Below are positions 1 to 9,386 of a stretch of 64,000 nt of DNA, piece by piece. The position numbers were made by a program, and so were the translations under genes. The stretch spans positions 11,011 to 75,010 of the forward strand of contig CAYJFZ010000007.1 of NCBI GenBank assembly GCA_964369975.1, given 5' to 3'. Under the pieces are notes generated by a model that saw nothing but the letters and a program-made list of their open reading frames with translations, had not been told where the DNA came from and made no database searches. Origin of the DNA: RGIG3102 sp964369975. Lineage in GTDB: Bacteria; Bacillota; Clostridia; Oscillospirales; Ruminococcaceae. Numbering within the stretch: the stretch's first letter is position 1; each line of letters starts with the position of its first letter.

Positions 1-2904
1 CACTTAGATGAAACTGGGACAATTGGTATAAGTACGACTGTTTATGTAGAAGGAAATATAAGCCAATTTAACTTAGAATATTATTTCTATGAAGAGTTCT
101 TAAACTACCTGTTAGACTCAGGTGTGGATGTAGTTGAACCATTAGAGATACTTAAAGACTCAAGCGGCTTATACGCAGATATTTTATATACTGACTTTGA
201 GTTCATAGATCAAGTAGATTCAGTCTTAGCTAGTTTCTTTACAAAAGACTATAGCCAGATAGCTACAGAATTTGGAATTACAGAACAAGAAGCAAGAGAA
301 TTAACAGAAGATATAAAGAAGAATTACACTAAAGTAAATGGATATAAATTCTTTTATATAAATAATGAAGGCGATAAAGAATACCTTACTGATAGTGAGG
401 GTGAAGTTGTAATTTTACCTAAAAATTCAGCATTAAAAGTATATGCTAAATATCCGCAGTTAGCAACGGCGGTAGGCGGGCCTTACTGGGATGAAGTTGA
501 GTATCAAGTATCGCAGTATACAGTTTATTTAGAAGCAGATTTTGAAGAATTAAAATATACTGTTACTATAGATAAAGATGGTAAGGATACTCCTGGCGAT
601 GATGATGAAGATACAAAAATAGAAGTAAAACCAGATGAGACTATAGATAAGCAAACTGGAATTACTACACCAGGTAAAGGCGAGCCTGACGGATACACAA
701 CTCTTCCTGGCGGCGAAGGTGATGAATTCAATTTCGATGACCCTGCAACTGAAGACGATGAGGGCACAAAAGTTGACAAAGATATTGAAGTTTATCCATA
801 CTGGCTACATAAGGTTGTCTTTGATAAGGATGGACAAGTTGACAGTGAAGGTAATATAAACAATGGCAGCGTAGATGTTAAAGACAATATTTTAGATGGA
901 ACAGGAATAACAAAAACAGAAAAGGAAGCAAATATTATAATCCCAGATGGTAAAAAATTTATTGGCTGGGTAGATGAAGACGGTAATCCTTTTGCTTTTG
1001 ATGACCCTGAAACTGCCGGCGTAAATGAAGGTACATTAGTAGAAAAAGATATGATCCTTTACCCTGCATTTAGCGATATAGAATTTACTATCACAATAGA
1101 TAAAGATGGTAAGGATACTCCTGGTGATGATGATGAAGATACAAAAGTAGTAGTAAAAGAAGGCGAAAGTGCTGATGAGCAAACAGATGTTACTACACCA
1201 GGTAAAGGCGAGCCAGATGGATACACAACTCTTCCGGACGGTAAAGGTGATGAATTCTACTTCGATGACCCTGATACTGATGAGGATGAGGGGACAAAGG
1301 TTGATAAAGATATTGAAGTTTACCCATACTGGTACTGGACAGTTATTTTTGAAGATTTAGATAAAGATGTAACTGATTCAACCACTTTAGGTAAAATAGA
1401 AAAAGTATTAGATTCACATACAATCAATAGGCTTGAAAATGATGAATTCTTATTAAATATTCCTGCTGGAGAAGTTTTCATAGCTTGGTCTACAAACAAA
1501 GATGATGATCCAAATGCACTTACTGACGCATGGAAGTTTGGCGAAGAAGGCACAAAGGTAACGGGCACACTTAACACTGCCGGCAAAAGAGAAATTGTAC
1601 TTTACCCGATAACTCGTGAAGTAGTAGAGGGAGTAGAACATTTAGTTGAATTTGATTCAGATGCTGATGGCGATATAGAAACCGATGAAAGAAAAGAAAA
1701 TGTAGCCGATGGTGCAACAGTTACAAAGCCGGATGATCCACAAAAAGGCACTCCTGATAAATGGGTAGATGAAAATGGAGATACTTTCTATTTTGATGAT
1801 CCTACCTCAACAGAAAATACAGGAACAAAAGTAACGAAACCAACGAAATTATACCCAGTTTACACTTGGGATATTACATTTAATGAGTATGTAAGTAGTA
1901 CAGCGGACCCTAAAGGAAAAACGAATACTGGCATTAAAGATATGACTGTCATTTATGTAGACAATACTGGTGGCACTCACCCAACTTTTGATGGTGATGT
2001 AACTGTGGATAGAGATTTAATTATTCAAAATCCTACAAAGCCAGACTATACTTTTACTGGTTATATTGAAAGTGTAAATGGAGATGGTACAACAGTTTTA
2101 ACTGCTACTTGGAAAAAGGTATCAACTTCTACAGGAGGCGGAGGAACAAGCACAGAAACTTCTACTCCTACACCTTCACCAACTCCGACAGTATCATCTT
2201 CACCAAGCCCGACAGGTAGTCCACTACCAACTCAAACTCCACCATTAGAATCAACTACTGCACCACTATCAACTCAAACTCCACAACCAACTCAAACTCC
2301 AGCACCTGGTGATATTATATTACCTGGCGGAGGAACTCCTCCTGATAAGGTTGAAGTAGGCGGTAATGAAGTAGGAGAAGATGATTATACAGTAGATGAA
2401 AATGGCAAACTAACTCTTACACCAGAGTTTATACAAACTCTACCAGACGGTGAGCATGAAATAGTAATTGAAGTGCAAGGCGAAGTTTACACAACAAGTA
2501 TAGTTGTTGAAAATGGAGTACCTTTATCAGCTTCACCTTTAATAAGACAGGCTTGGAGTTTATATGATTTAATTATGACAATTTTATCAGCATTATTGTT
2601 ATTAATATTCATAGTAAATAAAGGCAAAAAAGAAGATGAGGAAGACGAAGAATATCAAGAAAGAAATAAAGAAGAAAATAAAGAAAACCAAAGAAAACGC
2701 TCAATAGCAATATTTATCTTAATGGTTAGTGCAATTTTTAATATTTTCTTATTATTCTACACTCAAGATTTCTCATTACCTATGGCTATCTTTGATAGAT
2801 GGAGCGTAGCGTTTACAGTAGTTACATTATTTAGTGCTTTAACTATGTTATTGTTTAGAAAAAAACAAGAAGAAAAAGACGAAAATGATTACTACCAAGC
2901 ATAA
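1..2904 (+). CDS. Large repeat-containing surface protein, 5' end missing
   Basis: The reading frame is open from the first base of the window, so the true start lies upstream; the first in-frame start-like codon (GTG at 124) has no ribosome binding site and is not the start. The protein has about five InlB-B/Listeria-Bacteroides-type repeats of roughly 80 residues, very acidic (runs such as GDDDEDTK), each ending in a YPYW- or YPVY-like motif. A Ser/Thr/Pro-rich linker (PTPSPTPT-like) follows, then a short Ig-like region, then three hydrophobic helices near the C-terminus separated by a Lys/Glu-rich stretch. There is no LPXTG motif, so anchoring is probably by the helices. A role as adhesin or wall-spanning protein is inferred from architecture only. 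Confidence 0.75.
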   Translation, partial: HLDETGTIGISTTVYVEGNISQFNLEYYFYEEFLNYLLDSGVDVVEPLEILKDSSGLYADILYTDFEFIDQVDSVLASFFTKDYSQIATEFGITEQEARELTEDIKKNYTKVNGYKFFYINNEGDKEYLTDSEGEVVILPKNSALKVYAKYPQLATAVGGPYWDEVEYQVSQYTVYLEADFEELKYTVTIDKDGKDTPGDDDEDTKIEVKPDETIDKQTGITTPGKGEPDGYTTLPGGEGDEFNFDDPATEDDEGTKVDKDIEVYPYWLHKVVFDKDGQVDSEGNINNGSVDVKDNILDGTGITKTEKEANIIIPDGKKFIGWVDEDGNPFAFDDPETAGVNEGTLVEKDMILYPAFSDIEFTITIDKDGKDTPGDDDEDTKVVVKEGESADEQTDVTTPGKGEPDGYTTLPDGKGDEFYFDDPDTDEDEGTKVDKDIEVYPYWYWTVIFEDLDKDVTDSTTLGKIEKVLDSHTINRLENDEFLLNIPAGEVFIAWSTNKDDDPNALTDAWKFGEEGTKVTGTLNTAGKREIVLYPITREVVEGVEHLVEFDSDADGDIETDERKENVADGATVTKPDDPQKGTPDKWVDENGDTFYFDDPTSTENTGTKVTKPTKLYPVYTWDITFNEYVSSTADPKGKTNTGIKDMTVIYVDNTGGTHPTFDGDVTVDRDLIIQNPTKPDYTFTGYIESVNGDGTTVLTATWKKVSTSTGGGGTSTETSTPTPSPTPTVSSSPSPTGSPLPTQTPPLESTTAPLSTQTPQPTQTPAPGDIILPGGGTPPDKVEVGGNEVGEDDYTVDENGKLTLTPEFIQTLPDGEHEIVIEVQGEVYTTSIVVENGVPLSASPLIRQAWSLYDLIMTILSALLLLIFIVNKGKKEDEEDEEYQERNKEENKENQRKRSIAIFILMVSAIFNIFLLFYTQDFSLPMAIFDRWSVAFTVVTLFSALTMLLFRKKQEEKDENDYYQA
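559..1332 (+). repeat. Long direct repeat inside the surface protein gene
   Basis: Two copies of a 246-bp unit, at 559-804 and 1087-1332, start exactly 528 bp apart. They encode nearly the same peptide, beginning TVTIDKDGKDTPGDDDEDTK or TITIDKDGKDTPGDDDEDTK and ending IEVYPYW. The DNA is close to identical, including third positions in many codons, which points to recent duplication or gene conversion. A more divergent repeat (808-1080) lies between them. Confidence 0.8.
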
Positions 2905-2915
2905 AAATTTAAAAG

Positions 2916-2948
2916 CACAGATGATTACTTAATCATCTGTGTTTTTTT
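2916..2948 (+). terminator. Rho-independent terminator
   Basis: Perfect stem CACAGATGATT/AATCATCTGTG with a four-base loop, followed by seven T residues, just downstream of the surface protein gene. Confidence 0.85.
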
Positions 2949-3001
2949 AGTTTAATATATTATCACATTAAACTTTAAAAAATTTATTATAAATTTAAAT
3001 T

Positions 3002-3030
3002 TTTACTTTTAGTAGAGTTTCTGTTATAAT
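3002..3030 (+). promoter_or_regulatory. Sigma-A type promoter
   Basis: TTTACT, a 17-base spacer and TATAAT lie about 50 bases upstream of the next start codon. Confidence 0.5.
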
Positions 3031-3082
3031 TATTTAGAATAAAATTTTTAAAACTAATAAGATAGAGAATAGAGGAAAAATT

Positions 3083-3688
3083 ATGAGCGAAGCATTAAAA
3101 AAGTCGGTAAAGTATTTTATATTAGCAGAAATTCTAATTTATGCTTTGCCTTATATACTACCTAATAGTACAATAGTAGCGTTATTTACAGGGGCAATAA
3201 CTAACCTTTTAATGGTTTTATTTTTTATAGGATTTAAAATTTTAAATGAAGAGTATAACTTAATAGAATTTAAAACAGGCCAAACATTATCCTTATTAAC
3301 AGCCCTACTACCTATAATTTTAGCACTTTGTTTAGGAGGGTATATATATTCGACAAACTTTGTCGGAGCGGGTATTTTAATAACCTTAGGAATAGGAGCA
3401 TTAAATGTAGTTACTATCGTATTAAAAATGGGGATATTATTTTTCTTAGGTAAGGGTGTTGTATCTATTTTTCGTGAAAATAAAAAAGCAAGAAATATGT
3501 TTATTGCTATAATAATAAATATCTTTGTGCAAGCAGTTTATGTATTGTTTATTTTAATGTCTAGCCATATTTCGATAACAGCCATTAATATTGGCTTTGG
3601 TATGATTTCAATAAATATATCAGTAGCTAACTTAACAAAAATTTACGCATATTATAATTTATATACCCTTGCAAATAAAGCTGAATAA
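3083..3688 (+). CDS. Multi-pass membrane protein of unknown function
   Basis: This 201-residue protein is almost entirely hydrophobic, with about five or six predicted membrane helices and only short polar loops. An AGAGGAAAA ribosome binding site precedes the ATG. The gene is monocistronic, with its own promoter and terminator. I do not recognise the family and see no catalytic motif. Confidence 0.7.
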   Translation: MSEALKKSVKYFILAEILIYALPYILPNSTIVALFTGAITNLLMVLFFIGFKILNEEYNLIEFKTGQTLSLLTALLPIILALCLGGYIYSTNFVGAGILITLGIGALNVVTIVLKMGILFFLGKGVVSIFRENKKARNMFIAIIINIFVQAVYVLFILMSSHISITAINIGFGMISINISVANLTKIYAYYNLYTLANKAE

Positions 3689-3700
3689 TAAATCATAATA

Positions 3701-3736
3701 AAAACTATGCTTTAATTTTAAAGCATAGTTTTTTTA
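3701..3736 (+). terminator. Rho-independent terminator
   Basis: Stem AACTATGCTTTA/TAAAGCATAGTT with a short AT loop and a T tract. It ends the membrane protein gene and, being symmetrical, could act in both directions. Confidence 0.8.
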
Positions 3737-3790
3737 ATTGTTATTATAATTTTCATTATAGATTTCAGCAAAATATTTTGTAAAAACAAC

Positions 3791-3816
3791 AAAAATCCCC
3801 TTATCAAGGGGGATTA
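3791..3816 (-). terminator. Rho-independent terminator for the MFS gene
   Basis: Read on the minus strand this is a G/C-rich stem (AATCCCCC/GGGGATT, one bulge) followed by five T, immediately after the stop codon of the MFS transporter gene. Confidence 0.75.
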
Positions 3817-3821
3817 ATTTA

Positions 3822-5018
3822 TTAAATATCTTCTTTTTCATTATACATAAAATGGTATACAAAAAATGCAATAAATATTAAAGTTACAGGAATAAACATT
3901 GCTATTTTGTGTTTTCCCATATCGCCTAAAGCGCCAACTACAGCATTTAAACCCATACTTCCTATCATTGAAAAAGCGCCTGTGATAGCCGTTGCAGTAG
4001 CAGAGAATTCTGGATATTCTTTACAAGCTAAGATTACATTTGCTGTAAATGTAGCCCCACTTAAAATACCAAAAATAAATATACCTACAATCCATATTGT
4101 ATAAGTATTTATAAGTAAAACGCCGGCTAACAAAATAGCTGTTAATAAACTTGCCCATTTAAGGTAAAAGGAAGCTGAGAATATTTTTGGAGAAAAACTA
4201 CCTAATAGAATACGGCTAATTATCATACCAACAGAAGTAGAAGTCATTATTAAAGTAGTCGCTTCTACTGTATACAAGCTACTGTCATTTAAAGTTAAGT
4301 AAGTAGGAAGCCACAGCATAAAAAATGTAACACTTGAAAGTAAGAAGTTTCCTATACAAAGAGCGAAAAGATTTTTGTTTTTAAGCATTTCTTTATAAGG
4401 TATTACTATTTTTTCATTTTTCTCACTAAGACCAGCTTTTACCTTAGGCACTCCAGTTATCTTTAAAGCAACAATAAATAATATAGCGCCAAGGCCAATT
4501 ACAATACCTAAAGAAAGATAGGAAAACTGCCAAGAATAAGTTTCTATACTCATAGCTGCGAATATAGGCCCTAAAAGACTACCTATTGCAAAAAGTGTGT
4601 GCAGAATAGATATGTACTTTGTTCTATCTTCTCCATATAAATCGGATATATAAGTAGTAGTTAAATTATTTACAAGTCCGCCAAACATTCCCATACAAAC
4701 ACGAAGCATCAATAAAATAATATATGTTGAGGCGGCAGTGCTAACTAAAAAAAGAGTTACACCATAGCAAAAAGCAGAAAAAGTTAGTAGCTTTCTTTTA
4801 TCAAGTTTATCTGCTACAAACAGCATGAAGACCATGATGATAGTCTGGCTTGAGTCATTTATTATATTTAATGTAGACGCTTGCACTAAGCTTATGTTAT
4901 AAAAGGACACAAGCTGTGGCATAATTGTTCCATACATGTTTACGGATATTGAGTAAGCACACATAAACACATAAGTGAAAATTGTCGCCGTTAGTAATTT
5001 ATTTTTTGATTTTAACAT
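3822..5018 (-). CDS. Major facilitator superfamily transporter
   Basis: The 398-residue protein has twelve hydrophobic segments in two sets of six, separated by a charged cytoplasmic loop near residues 190-215. Length and layout fit the major facilitator superfamily. The loop after helix 2 carries the basic DKLDKRK-type sequence typical of MFS motif A. It acts in the cytoplasmic membrane by secondary transport; the substrate cannot be told from sequence. A GAGGTAAATG start context supports the chosen start. It stands alone, divergent from the YeiH-type gene. Confidence 0.85.
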   Translation of the reverse strand: MLKSKNKLLTATIFTYVFMCAYSISVNMYGTIMPQLVSFYNISLVQASTLNIINDSSQTIIMVFMLFVADKLDKRKLLTFSAFCYGVTLFLVSTAASTYIILLMLRVCMGMFGGLVNNLTTTYISDLYGEDRTKYISILHTLFAIGSLLGPIFAAMSIETYSWQFSYLSLGIVIGLGAILFIVALKITGVPKVKAGLSEKNEKIVIPYKEMLKNKNLFALCIGNFLLSSVTFFMLWLPTYLTLNDSSLYTVEATTLIMTSTSVGMIISRILLGSFSPKIFSASFYLKWASLLTAILLAGVLLINTYTIWIVGIFIFGILSGATFTANVILACKEYPEFSATATAITGAFSMIGSMGLNAVVGALGDMGKHKIAMFIPVTLIFIAFFVYHFMYNEKEDI

Positions 5019-5203
5019 TCATTTACCTCTATATTTTAATACTGTATTATACTATATCACACTCTTAGTGCAAATACAATTAATTAAATGGAATTAGAAA
5101 TTAAATAAAAAAGTAATTAAAAAATAAAACATAAAAAGCAAAAACAATTATTTTGTTTTTATTGTAATGAAAACAACTATAAAACTTTATAATAAAAGCA
5201 AAT

Positions 5204-5216
5204 GTGATTTTATCAC
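5204..5216. promoter_or_regulatory. Candidate operator dyad upstream of the YeiH-type gene
   Basis: GTGATTTTATCAC is a perfect palindrome around a 3-base centre, 60 bases before the start codon. A second TGTGA half-site follows at once. It resembles sites of CRP/FNR-family regulators in form only. The rest of the 257-bp divergent region is AT-rich with nothing else recognisable. Confidence 0.3.
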
Positions 5217-5275
5217 TGTGAATTTTAAAGCAATGTGATATATTTTACATCTAATAAAAAACATAGGAGCTTTAA

Positions 5276-6316
5276 ATGAATATTATCATCCCACTAATCT
5301 TAAGTTTAATAATCACTTATCCCATTTTAGGTAAACAATTCTACAAAAAAGAAAATGTAAACGGTATAGTTTTATGTCTTGTTTTGGGTATTATTGCTTA
5401 TTTTTTAGGAGGTCTAATTCCAATTATAGGCGGTCCTGTTTTCGGTATTGTTATAGGTATAATGGTTTCTTTTTTACCGATTTCTAAATCCTTTAATGAA
5501 GGAGTTAAAATAACAGGTAAAAAGCTATTAGCGGCAGCTATAATTCTTTTAGGCTTTGAGATGAATTTTTTAAATGTTTTAGAAGTAGGCAGTCAGTCTT
5601 TATCAATAATGTTAATCACACTAACAGTTTGTTTTGTAACTACCTATATAGTGAGCAAAATATTAAAAATACCTACTAATACAAGCATATTAGTAGGTGT
5701 AGGCACTTGTATATGCGGAGGTAGTGCAATAGCAGCTACAGCCCCTGTAATTAGAGCAGATGATGAAGAAATAGCAGCTTCTATTTCAACTATATTTCTT
5801 TTTAACATCTTAGCAGCATTAATTTTCCCTGCAATAGGTAGGGCCTTAGCGATGACAGATGCACAGTTTGGTATATGGGCAGGAACAGCTATAAATGATA
5901 CATCCTCAGTAGTGGCAGCTTCTTATAGCTTTAGTGATGCGTCCGGAGAATTAGCTACTATTGTTAAATTAACAAGGACTTTACTAATCATACCAATAGT
6001 TAGTATTTTAGCTGTGTATATGGCAAAAAAAGATAAGACTACTCAAAGTAATTTATCACTAATGAAAGTTTTTCCTTGGTTTATTTTAGGCTTCATTTTT
6101 GCAAGTGTTGTAAATACAATAGGTGTATTACCTACTCAAACTACAGCTTATATGGGCGATATAGGTAAGTTTTTTATAATTATAGCGATGAGTGCTATCG
6201 GTGTAAACACAGACCTTATAACCTTGTTAAAAAACAGCAAAAAACCTATTATCTTAGGCGCTATTGCTTGGTTTATGATTTCTATTACAACTCTTTTTTT
6301 ACAAGGAATAATATAA
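5276..6316 (+). CDS. YeiH/UPF0324 family putative sulfate exporter
   Basis: The 346-residue membrane protein has about ten hydrophobic helices and the family hallmark CICGGSAIAA (from residue 145), followed by the conserved RADDEE segment and an AGTAINDTSSVVAA-like motif. These mark the YeiH (Cons_hypoth698) family, annotated as putative sulfate or organosulfonate exporters; the true substrate is not settled. An AGGAG motif sits eight bases before the ATG. A dyad upstream may be an operator. The gene is monocistronic and ends at a bidirectional terminator shared with tdk. Confidence 0.85.
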   Translation: MNIIIPLILSLIITYPILGKQFYKKENVNGIVLCLVLGIIAYFLGGLIPIIGGPVFGIVIGIMVSFLPISKSFNEGVKITGKKLLAAAIILLGFEMNFLNVLEVGSQSLSIMLITLTVCFVTTYIVSKILKIPTNTSILVGVGTCICGGSAIAATAPVIRADDEEIAASISTIFLFNILAALIFPAIGRALAMTDAQFGIWAGTAINDTSSVVAASYSFSDASGELATIVKLTRTLLIIPIVSILAVYMAKKDKTTQSNLSLMKVFPWFILGFIFASVVNTIGVLPTQTTAYMGDIGKFFIIIAMSAIGVNTDLITLLKNSKKPIILGAIAWFMISITTLFLQGII

Positions 6317-6321
6317 TAAAT

Positions 6322-6357
6322 AAAAACCGATTTTCAAAAGAAAATCGGTTTTTTTAT
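6322..6357. terminator. Bidirectional terminator
   Basis: Stem AAAAACCGATTTTC/GAAAATCGGTTTTT with an AAAA loop lies between two convergent genes, with T runs on both strands. Confidence 0.85.
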
Positions 6358-6362
6358 TTATT

Positions 6363-6950
6363 TTAAAGTATACCTCTATTATCATAATAGCATTGAGGGC
6401 AAAGTGATTCGTATTCCACATTATCAACATTATCAATAGCCACTTGAGAGCCTTCAAAAATAAATTTACCATTTACTTTTCTTGCATTAAAAAGAGCTTT
6501 TTTGCCACAGCGACAAATCGTTTTTAATTCCTCAATATTGTGGGATAAAACAAGTAGTCTATCAGAGCCCTCAAAACCATTTGTTAAAAAGTCGCTCCTT
6601 AAGCCATAGCAAATAACAGGAACATCAAGTTTTGCTGTTATATAAAGGGCATCTTCTGCTTGGGTCTTAGTGATAAATTGTGCCTCATCTATAAAAATGC
6701 AGGCGAGCTTGCCATTTGTTTTTATATCTTCTTTAACAATGTCTTTTATACTATCGCTTTTTGAAATAAGATAGTTTACCTTTCTATTTACACCTAAACG
6801 GCTAATGATACTATCATCGCCTTTAGTGTCAATCATAGGCTTTATTATGATAACGCGCATTCCTCTTTCTTCATAATTAAAGGCTGCTTGCATTAAAGAA
6901 GTCGACTTACCTGAGTTCATCGCTCCATACTTAAAATATAGTTTTGCCAT
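6363..6950 (-). CDS. tdk: Thymidine kinase
   Basis: The enzyme phosphorylates thymidine to dTMP with ATP (salvage). The 195-residue protein has the P-loop GAMNSGKST at residues 9-17, the DEAQF Walker B motif at 88-92 and a C-terminal zinc ribbon (Cys146, Cys148, Cys184, Cys187). The first zinc pair is C-x-C rather than the usual C-x2-C, a minor deviation. Length and motif order fit type II (TK1-like) bacterial thymidine kinase. It lies eight bases downstream of rex on the same strand and is probably co-transcribed with it. Confidence 0.95.
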   Translation of the reverse strand: MAKLYFKYGAMNSGKSTSLMQAAFNYEERGMRVIIIKPMIDTKGDDSIISRLGVNRKVNYLISKSDSIKDIVKEDIKTNGKLACIFIDEAQFITKTQAEDALYITAKLDVPVICYGLRSDFLTNGFEGSDRLLVLSHNIEELKTICRCGKKALFNARKVNGKFIFEGSQVAIDNVDNVEYESLCPQCYYDNRGIL

Positions 6951-6958
6951 AAAATTTC

Positions 6959-7609
6959 CTACTTCTTATTATTTTCATCTTGGTGGCCAGTTCTAAAAGA
7001 TAAGGCCATTAAGCTATCCCTTAAATGCACATTTTCAACAATTAAACTATCATCATAAAGTGCAAAGTCAAAATGAGAAAAATTCCACATTGAGCGCACC
7101 TTTGTTTGCACTAAAATTGAAGCTACATCTTTAGCTGCTTCTCTTGGAATACAAATGATTAATAAATCAACAGTATTTACTTCACAATAATCTAATAAAT
7201 TTTCAAAATCGTAAATTACTAAATTGCTTAATTTTTGACCAATAATTTCTTCATTACTATCAAAAACTGCAACTAAATCAACCCCAGCTGCATCTTCTTG
7301 AATAAATCGGGTGATAGTAGCACCTAAGTTACCAGCACCGATTAAAACGGCCTTTAAATTTTTAGAATTTGGGAAAATTAAATTATGTATTTCAGTGTAT
7401 AAAGTTTCAACTGAATAGCCGACACCTTGCTGACCAAAACCGCCAAAGCAGTTAAAGTCTTGCCTTACTTGGCTGGGAGTTGAGCCCATTATAGCGGCTA
7501 ATTGGCTTGAGGATATTCTTTGTGTACCATTTTGGTGCAATTCGCTTATGTATCTGTAATATCTTGGAAGTCTTCTAATTACAGGCAAAGCCACATTTTT
7601 ATAGCTCAT
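6959..7609 (-). CDS. rex: Redox-sensing transcriptional repressor Rex
   Basis: Rex senses the NADH/NAD+ ratio and represses fermentation and respiration genes. The 216-residue protein has the N-terminal winged helix (RRLPRYYRY... SSSQLAAIMGSTPSQVRQDF, residues 12-52), the family-typical GGFGQQGVGY at 56-65, and a Rossmann NADH site GAGNLG at 91-96. A GGAGAA ribosome binding site precedes the ATG and an ideal promoter lies upstream. tdk follows directly. The gene is divergent from tepA. Confidence 0.95.
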   Translation of the reverse strand: MSYKNVALPVIRRLPRYYRYISELHQNGTQRISSSQLAAIMGSTPSQVRQDFNCFGGFGQQGVGYSVETLYTEIHNLIFPNSKNLKAVLIGAGNLGATITRFIQEDAAGVDLVAVFDSNEEIIGQKLSNLVIYDFENLLDYCEVNTVDLLIICIPREAAKDVASILVQTKVRSMWNFSHFDFALYDDSLIVENVHLRDSLMALSFRTGHQDENNKK

Positions 7610-7644
7610 AATTTTCTCCTTATAATATTTATAATAATAAAGAC

Positions 7645-7673
7645 ATTATATAATTTAACACAAAAATTGTCAA
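7645..7673 (-). promoter_or_regulatory. Promoter of rex
   Basis: On the minus strand TTGACA, exactly 17 bases, then TATAAT: a full consensus sigma-A promoter 36 bases upstream of the rex start. The spacer contains TTGTGTTAA, which loosely resembles one half of a Rex operator, so autoregulation is possible but not shown. Confidence 0.8.
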
Positions 7674-7734
7674 ATACATTTAAGTTTATTTATTAAAAAA
7701 ATGACAACAATAGAAAAAAATAAGGAGATTGTTT

Positions 7735-8430
7735 ATGAATATAGAAATTTTTAAAAATGAAGAGGAAGAAATAGAACAAGGGCAAAGTAGCCAAAGCACT
7801 CAAGAGCAGTCATTAATTCCTAAAAGCAAAACAGGTATTCACTGCCTTATAATAATAGGGCAGATAGAAGGGCATACAGAGGCAAATTCGCAAACGAAAA
7901 CAACGAAGTATGAGCATGTTATCCCGCAATTAATTGAAATAGAAGAAGACGATGAAATAAAAGGCTTATTAATTATTTTAAATACAGTAGGCGGAGATGT
8001 AGAAGCAGGCCTTGCCTTATCTGAAATGATAAGAGGGATGAAAAAGCCAACAGCAAGCTTAGTTTTAGGTGGAGGACACTCTATAGGTATTCCCTTAGCA
8101 GTAAGTGCTAATAAGTCATTTATAGTGCCTACTGCCACTATGACAGTCCACCCTGTAAGGCATAGCGGAATGGTATTAGGAGTTCCTCAAATGATGAATT
8201 TTTTAGAGGCTATGCAAGATAGGATAATCGGCTTTGTTAGTGAAAACTCTAATATAAGCAAAACTAAATTTCAAAAATTGATGATGAAAACAGGTGAGCT
8301 TGTTATGGATGTAGGCACAGTTTTAGATGGTAAGCAAGCTGTTGATACAGGACTTATTGACCAAATAGGCTATTTATCAGATGCCTTTGAGTATCTCTAT
8401 AGCGAAATAGAGAAAAATGATAAAAAGTAG
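7735..8430 (+). CDS. tepA: ClpP-fold serine protease, TepA family
   Basis: The 231-residue protein belongs to the ClpP/crotonase-fold proteases near SppA/TepA. It shows GGGHSIGIPLAVSANKSF with the likely nucleophile Ser116 and MTVHPVRH with the likely catalytic His139. Families of this kind degrade peptides at the membrane, and B. subtilis TepA was linked to protein translocation and spore development. In Bacillus tepA also lies next to the spoIIIE/ftsK gene, which supports the assignment. The ATG at 7735, seven bases after AGGAG, is preferred over the in-frame TTG six bases upstream. Confidence 0.85.
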   Translation: MNIEIFKNEEEEIEQGQSSQSTQEQSLIPKSKTGIHCLIIIGQIEGHTEANSQTKTTKYEHVIPQLIEIEEDDEIKGLLIILNTVGGDVEAGLALSEMIRGMKKPTASLVLGGGHSIGIPLAVSANKSFIVPTATMTVHPVRHSGMVLGVPQMMNFLEAMQDRIIGFVSENSNISKTKFQKLMMKTGELVMDVGTVLDGKQAVDTGLIDQIGYLSDAFEYLYSEIEKNDKK

Positions 8431-8509
8431 TTTTAAAATCTTTGTAATTATGATATAATATAGTGATATATATTTTTGCCACAGCTTTGTGGCTTACATA
8501 GGAGATAGT

Positions 8510-9370
8510 ATGACTTTTTTAGATGGAATTCTACAAGGTATAATTCAAGGAATTACAGAATTTTTGCCAGTTTCAAGCGATGGCCATGTTTCTTTGTATC
8601 AGCATTTTACAAATAACAGTGGCGAAAACGCTTTGTTTTTTACTTTAATGCTTCATTTAGGCACTTTACTTGCAGTATTTATAGTTTATTTTAAAGATAT
8701 ACAAGACTTAGTAATTGAAGCTTTTAGCATGATAGCTGATTTATTTAAAGGCAGATTATTTAAAACAAAGCCAAATGAAAATAGAATGATGATATACATG
8801 CTGATAGTAACTACTCTGCCTTTATTCGGCTTTGTATTTATTGAAAGTTTTTTAACTTCCTTAGCAGAGGATAGCGATATAATTGTAGAGGGTTTTTGCT
8901 TTTTATACACGGCAACACTACTCTTCTTAGCTTCAAAATGCGTTAAAGGTAAAAAAGGCGTTGATGAGTTAAGCATAAAAGACGCTTTAATTATTGGTGT
9001 ATTTCAAGGTCTTGCAATTTTGCCGGGGGTTTCTCGCTCAGGCTCTACAATTTCAGTAGGCTTACTAAAAGGGTATTCAAAAGAATTTATAGTTAAATTT
9101 TCTTTTTTATTAAGTATACCTGCAATCTTAGGGGCAAGTGTTTTAAAAATACCGGGGGCTATAAAAGAGGGAGTGAGTTTTGAATTAAGTGTGTTATTTA
9201 TAGGTATGCTTTCAGCTTGTATAGTAGGTTTATTCAGTATTAAATTAATTCAGTACTTAGTTAAAAATGATAAGTATCAAGTTTTTGCATACTATACTGG
9301 GATTTTAGGTATACTAGTGTTAATTTTAGGAGTAATGGAAACATTCTTCGGTATATATTTTATAATATAG
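8510..9370 (+). CDS. uppP: Undecaprenyl-diphosphatase
   Basis: This membrane phosphatase recycles undecaprenyl diphosphate to the monophosphate carrier used for peptidoglycan synthesis. The 286-residue protein has the family motifs GIIQGITEFLPVSSDGH near the N-terminus and PGVSRSGSTIS in the second half, with about eight membrane helices. The usual SSTGH is SSDGH here, a mild variation. The ATG at 8510 follows an AGGAGA site; an upstream in-frame GTG has none. It sits between tepA and ftsK and is probably co-expressed with ftsK, 16 bases downstream. Confidence 0.93.
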   Translation: MTFLDGILQGIIQGITEFLPVSSDGHVSLYQHFTNNSGENALFFTLMLHLGTLLAVFIVYFKDIQDLVIEAFSMIADLFKGRLFKTKPNENRMMIYMLIVTTLPLFGFVFIESFLTSLAEDSDIIVEGFCFLYTATLLFLASKCVKGKKGVDELSIKDALIIGVFQGLAILPGVSRSGSTISVGLLKGYSKEFIVKFSFLLSIPAILGASVLKIPGAIKEGVSFELSVLFIGMLSACIVGLFSIKLIQYLVKNDKYQVFAYYTGILGILVLILGVMETFFGIYFII

Positions 9371-9386
9371 TTTAGGAGTATTAAGG

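Noticed and set aside
525..779. Minus-strand frame rich in Ser and Pro within the surface protein gene
   Set aside because: It is the complement of the acidic repeats and has no start signals; other opposite-strand frames inside large genes were rejected for the same reason.
1..2904. LPXTG sortase anchor in the surface protein
   Set aside because: No LPXTG-like motif is found; the C-terminus has several helices and charged loops instead.
7620..7734. Rex operator in the rex-tepA region
   Set aside because: Only one loose half-site (TTGTGTTAA) is visible, not the palindrome TTGTTAA-N4-TTAACAA.
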